Position numbers and translations under genes: made by a program. From Candidatus Colwelliibacteriota bacterium (GTDB lineage: Bacteria; Patescibacteriota; Minisyncoccia; UBA6257; Colwellbacteraceae): 9,053 nt of DNA. Under the pieces are notes generated by a model. It was not told the DNA's origin. It saw only the letters and a list, made by a program, of their open reading frames with translations, and did not search any database. Shown piece by piece: positions 6,007 to 9,053 of this stretch. Position 1 is the stretch's first letter. Each line of letters starts with the position of its first letter. The DNA lies in assembly GCA_028711965.1 (NCBI GenBank), contig JAQTRD010000013.1, positions 1 through 9,053 of the forward strand, given 5' to 3'.

Positions 6007-6873
6007 ATGAAACCTTTTATTGTTGATTCTCATACCCATATCCAGTTCTCCGCTTATGACGAAGACAGGAAAGAAGTTTTAGATAGAGCTCTCGAACAGA
6101 ATATTTGGACAATAAATTCCGGTTCTAATTCCGTGAATTCCGAGGCAGCTGTGAAGCTGGCGGAAAGTTATGAGGCTGGTGTTTATGCAACCGTCGGCAT
6201 TCATCCATCCCATGCCGCCCCACTTCGCCAAGGCTTCGCGGGGCAAGGCGATGAGATTAATGAGGATTCAGGATCTGAATCATTTAATAAAGAGAAGATG
6301 ACGAGGTTGGCTGCTTCAAAAAAAGTCGTGGCGATTGGGGAATGCGGTCTTGAATATTTTCGCGAATACGACGCGAAGTCGCAGAAAGAGCTCTTTACGG
6401 AACATATTAACTTTGCGTATGAGGTAAAGAAGCCGCTTGTAATCCACTGTCGGGAGGCTTACGCAGACACTTATGACATTCTTCTGGCGAATAAAGATAT
6501 CTTAAGCGAGCGCGGCGGACTTATGCACTTTTTTTCGGGATCAGTCGAAGATATGGCTAAATTTTTAGACCTTGGCTTTTATTTCTCCTTTGGCGGAGCA
6601 ATAACCTTCCCGAGCAAAGTGCCTGCGTCTCAATCCCTCGAGCCGGGAAGGACTAATTTCGAAAGGCTATTAAGAGCTCTGCCTATGGACCGGATATTAC
6701 TTGAAACGGACGCGCCATATGTGGCACCGCAGCCATATCGAGGGAAAAGAAACGAACCGGCATACATAGTCGAAGTTGCGAGGAAGGTGGCTGAAATGAA
6801 AGGAATTACTATGGAAGAAGCGGCAAGCGCCACAACCGACAATGCTCTTCGTCTCTTCGCGATAGAGGCCTGA
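6007..6873 (+). CDS. tatD: TatD-family metal-dependent hydrolase (putative DNase)
   Basis: A 288-residue amidohydrolase-fold protein. Characterised TatD proteins are metal-dependent 3'-5' DNases linked to DNA repair and quality control. Metal ligands are visible in order: H9 and H11 (DSHTHI), E112 (GECGLEYFR), H147 (VIHCREA), H174 (MHFFSGS) and D235 (LLETDAPY). Family members usually run about 255-265 residues; the surplus is mostly a segment after GIHPSHA (residues about 72-95, containing LRQGFAGQ) and a smaller one near residues 204-217. Neither removes a ligand, so activity is plausible. The start is fixed by the nearness of DSHTHI. An AAGG touches the ATG with no spacer, a poor ribosome site, so translation may be coupled to the prepilin gene that ends 9 bp earlier. 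Confidence 0.92.
   Translation: MKPFIVDSHTHIQFSAYDEDRKEVLDRALEQNIWTINSGSNSVNSEAAVKLAESYEAGVYATVGIHPSHAAPLRQGFAGQGDEINEDSGSESFNKEKMTRLAASKKVVAIGECGLEYFREYDAKSQKELFTEHINFAYEVKKPLVIHCREAYADTYDILLANKDILSERGGLMHFFSGSVEDMAKFLDLGFYFSFGGAITFPSKVPASQSLEPGRTNFERLLRALPMDRILLETDAPYVAPQPYRGKRNEPAYIVEVARKVAEMKGITMEEAASATTDNALRLFAIEA
6217..6246 (+). repeat. In-frame repeat-like insert in tatD encoding LRQGFAGQ
   Basis: Bases 6223-6246 encode LRQGFAGQ, at a point where TatD proteins normally pass from GIHPHxA directly into a short helix before VVAIGExGLD. The DNA is partly self-complementary (GCCCC 6217-6221 with GGGGC 6240-6244; TCGCC near 6225 with GGCGA near 6247) and contains CTTCGC twice. From memory, LRQGFAGQ/LRQGYGGQ-type peptides recur in unrelated predicted CPR proteins as translated copies of a short DNA repeat. 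Only one copy is in this window, so the repeat nature rests on that recollection. Confidence 0.5.
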
Positions 6874-6930
6874 CTTCTCCTTGATGCTTTCGGCGTTTTT
6901 TCGTTGTCTTTTGCGTGGTAGAGGATATCC

Positions 6931-6949
6931 GCTTATTTTTGCAATAAGC
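6931..6949. terminator. Weak hairpin between tatD and leuS
   Basis: GCTTATT (6931-6937) and AATAAGC (6943-6949) form a 7-bp AT-rich stem with the loop TTTGC. It is followed only by CTTTAAAC, not a true T-run, so termination after tatD is possible but weak. The right half overlaps the candidate -35 box of leuS, so it may instead be a repeat or a regulatory site. The rest of this 105-bp gap shows no gene. Confidence 0.35.
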
Positions 6950-6967
6950 CTTTAAACAGACTAAAAT
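6939..6967 (+). promoter_or_regulatory. Candidate promoter of leuS
   Basis: TTGCAA (6939-6944) and TAAAAT (6962-6967) are separated by the ideal 17 bp, matching consensus in four and five of six bases. The -10 ends 11 bp before the leuS ATG at 6979, leaving at most a few leader bases. GGGA at 6970-6973 could act as a modest Shine-Dalgarno site only if transcription starts early enough. Confidence 0.45.
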
Positions 6968-6978
6968 TCGGGATAAAG

Positions 6979-9053
6979 ATGAAGAAAAAGACTTCTGTTA
7001 AAAAACCCGTTAAAAAAATTCCGAAGGAATATAACTTTAAGGCTGTTGAAAAAAAGTGGACGGCTTATTGGCTGAAAAAGAAGGTCTACGAACCCGATAT
7101 CGCGAAAACCAAGAAGCCCTTTTATAACCTAATGATGTTTCCATACCCTTCCGCCGAGGGTCTTCATGTTGGCAATATGTACGCTTTTACCGGAAGCGAT
7201 ATATTCGGAAGATTTACAAGAATGCAGGGGAATGACGTCTTGGAGCCGATAGGCCTCGATGGCTTTGGGATCCATTCTGAAAATTATGCGATGAAGAAAG
7301 GCGTTCATCCTATGAGACAGGCAAAAGTAGCCGAAAAGAATTTTTACAAGCAGCTTCATATGATAGGCAACGGATTTGCCTGGGATCATCATTTGGAGAC
7401 TTACGATCCCGAATATTACAAATGGACCCAATGGCTTTTCACCCAGATGTTCAACGCAGGTCTCGCTTACCGCAAGAAGGCGCCTGTTAATTGGTGTCCT
7501 TCATGCAAAACGGTGCTTGCCGACGAACAGGTAATAGCGGGCAGATGCGAAAGATGTGACAGCGAAGTATCGAAAAAGGAACTTGAACAGTGGTTCTTCA
7601 GAATAACTAAATACGCTCCCAAGCTTTTAAAGAATCTGGATAAAATTGATTGGTCTGATAAGGTGAAAATTGCCCAGAGAAATTGGATAGGAAAATCGGA
7701 AGGAGTTCTTATTCCGTTTGAAGTAGATGGACCCTCTCTTTCCGTTCCTGTTCAGACAGAAGTGTTTACCACAAGGCCGGATACGATAATGGGCGTTACT
7801 TTTGTGGTAGTGGCGCCGGAGAGTGAAATTATTGAAAAGTTGAAATCGGCGATAACAAATTGGAAGGAAGTTGAAGAATATGTTTGGAAATCAAAGAATA
7901 AGCCGGAAGCCGAGAGAATGGCGGAGGATAAGGAGAAAACAGGGGTAGAGCTTAAGGGAATAAAGGCGATAAATCCGGCAAACGGGATGGAGGTTCCTGT
8001 TTGGGTGGCGGACTATGTGCTCGCCGGATACGGTACAGGCGTCGTTATGGGAGTTCCCGCTTATGACGCGCGCGATCTTGCTTTCGCTCAGGCATTCGGC
8101 CTTAGAGTAGTGCAGTCTCCTCTTGTTCCGAGAGAAAACATTATAAAAAGAATTAAAGGAAAAACAGCCGTAAAATACCGTCTCCGCGATTGGCTTATTT
8201 CTCGGCAAAGATATTGGGGTCCTCCGATTCCTCTTATTTATTGCAGGCATTGCGCGGAGAAAATTAACAAAGCGAAAGGAAAAGAAAGACAAAAGTATTC
8301 GTTGGGCGAACTGCAAAATCCCGGCTGGTTTGCGGTAAATGAAAAGAACCTTCCAGTAGTTCTGCCGTTTGTAAAAGAGTTCAGGCCGACCGGAACGGGG
8401 GACTCTCCTTTATCGGCCGTTCCTTCGTTCTATAAGACTAAATGCTCCAATTGCGGACGGGATGCCAAAAGGGAAACGGATGTCTCCGATACGTTCCTTG
8501 ATTCTTCCTGGTATTTCTTGCGCTATCCATCCTTTAATAACCGACGGAACGCTTTTGATAAAAAAACGACCAAAAAATGGCTGCCTGTCGATATGTATCT
8601 TGGCGGCGCCGAACACTCGGTTCTTCATCTTCTTTATTCGCGATTTGTGACGATGGCTCTTAAAGATATGGGTCATATAGATTTCGACGAGCCTTTTTCT
8701 AAATTCAGGGCTCATGGGTTGATTATTCGGGACGGGACAAAGATGTCCAAATCAAAAGGCAATGTTGTAAATCCGGACGATTACATTAAACGCTTCGGAG
8801 CGGATGCCCTTCGGATGCATCTGATGTTTTTGGGACCGCTTGAAGACGGGGGAGACTTCCGCGATGCCGGAATGGTTGGAGTTACAAGATTTTTAGGAAG
8901 ACTTTGGTCTTTCTCAACCGGAAGGATATTCAAAGGGAAAGAACTTTCGCTGTGGATGAACGGGACGATAAAGAAAATAACGGAGGATATTCCGGCATTA
9001 AAATACAATACGGCTATCGCGGAACTTATGATTGCGCTTAATAATTTTACCGA
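6979..9053 (+). CDS. leuS: Leucyl-tRNA synthetase (3' end missing)
   Basis: Charges tRNA-Leu and, through its CP1 domain, edits mischarged products in the cytoplasm. The frame is open to the window edge (691 codons) and the C-terminal domains lie beyond. After a lysine-rich tail (residues 1-18), FPYPSAEGLHVGN (54-66) is the HIGH region with N66 in place of the final His. CPSC...CERC (C173, C176, C190, C193) is a zinc knuckle. TTRPDT (264-269) and GTGVVMGVPAYDARD (352-366, with the editing Asp D363) mark the CP1 editing domain. RLRDWLISRQRYWG (401-414) follows unusually soon. A second zinc site is C422, C425, C489, C492. DVSDTFLDSSWYF (501-513) and KMSKS (588-592, bases 8740-8754) complete the catalytic core. 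The start is the first ATG after the candidate promoter; the class I fold begins soon after it. Confidence 0.95.
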   Translation, partial: MKKKTSVKKPVKKIPKEYNFKAVEKKWTAYWLKKKVYEPDIAKTKKPFYNLMMFPYPSAEGLHVGNMYAFTGSDIFGRFTRMQGNDVLEPIGLDGFGIHSENYAMKKGVHPMRQAKVAEKNFYKQLHMIGNGFAWDHHLETYDPEYYKWTQWLFTQMFNAGLAYRKKAPVNWCPSCKTVLADEQVIAGRCERCDSEVSKKELEQWFFRITKYAPKLLKNLDKIDWSDKVKIAQRNWIGKSEGVLIPFEVDGPSLSVPVQTEVFTTRPDTIMGVTFVVVAPESEIIEKLKSAITNWKEVEEYVWKSKNKPEAERMAEDKEKTGVELKGIKAINPANGMEVPVWVADYVLAGYGTGVVMGVPAYDARDLAFAQAFGLRVVQSPLVPRENIIKRIKGKTAVKYRLRDWLISRQRYWGPPIPLIYCRHCAEKINKAKGKERQKYSLGELQNPGWFAVNEKNLPVVLPFVKEFRPTGTGDSPLSAVPSFYKTKCSNCGRDAKRETDVSDTFLDSSWYFLRYPSFNNRRNAFDKKTTKKWLPVDMYLGGAEHSVLHLLYSRFVTMALKDMGHIDFDEPFSKFRAHGLIIRDGTKMSKSKGNVVNPDDYIKRFGADALRMHLMFLGPLEDGGDFRDAGMVGVTRFLGRLWSFSTGRIFKGKELSLWMNGTIKKITEDIPALKYNTAIAELMIALNNFT

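Noticed and set aside
5321..6873. Alternative genetic code with TGA as glycine
   Set aside because: TGA ends metG and tatD exactly where these families end, and no in-frame TGA occurs inside any conserved gene.
7891..8316. Minus-strand open frame of 141 codons inside leuS
   Set aside because: It is antisense to conserved LeuRS codons, has no recognisable motifs and its reading reflects the leuS codon pattern.
1..9053. CRISPR array, tRNA or rRNA gene, transposase or phage gene
   Set aside because: No regularly spaced direct repeats, cloverleaf-like segments or recognisable mobile-element proteins were seen; coding genes fill almost the whole window.

Overview
The window looks like a piece of a small-genome bacterium of the Candidate Phyla Radiation (Patescibacteria), most likely a Parcubacteria-like lineage. 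This is inferred from four things: a prepilin with the layout common in that group, an in-frame LRQGFAGQ peptide insert in TatD of a kind I recall from CPR proteins, many short hairpin repeats, and a LeuRS of divergent sequence type. TGA ends metG and tatD and never interrupts a gene, so the standard genetic code applies. This argues against the TGA-as-glycine lineages (Gracilibacteria/Absconditabacteria). No database search was possible.

All seven genes lie on the + strand. In order they are: the 3' part of glyS (glycyl-tRNA synthetase, cut by the left edge), an M16 zinc peptidase, an AI-2E-family membrane protein, metG (methionyl-tRNA synthetase), a type IV prepilin-like protein, a TatD-family metal-dependent hydrolase, and the 5' two thirds of leuS (leucyl-tRNA synthetase, cut by the right edge). 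The AI-2E gene overlaps metG by 38 bp, metG overlaps the prepilin gene by ATGA, and tatD follows 9 bp later, so AI-2E/metG/prepilin/tatD is probably one transcript. The M16 gene, the AI-2E gene and leuS each follow a gap with a plausible sigma-70-type promoter whose -10 box lies only 7-11 bp before the start codon, suggesting leaderless or nearly leaderless mRNAs. Three aminoacyl-tRNA synthetases make this mainly a translation housekeeping region; the peptidase, membrane protein and prepilin add envelope functions.

The non-routine content is in small elements. Hairpins with five-base loops recur between genes and inside the prepilin leader; two distant copies are near-identical and differ by a compensatory base-pair change. 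A repeat-like peptide is inserted in TatD, the LeuRS HIGH motif reads HVGN, and its editing domain looks shortened. I see no CRISPR array, transposase, rRNA, tRNA, phage gene or defence system, and no convincing new multi-gene system.
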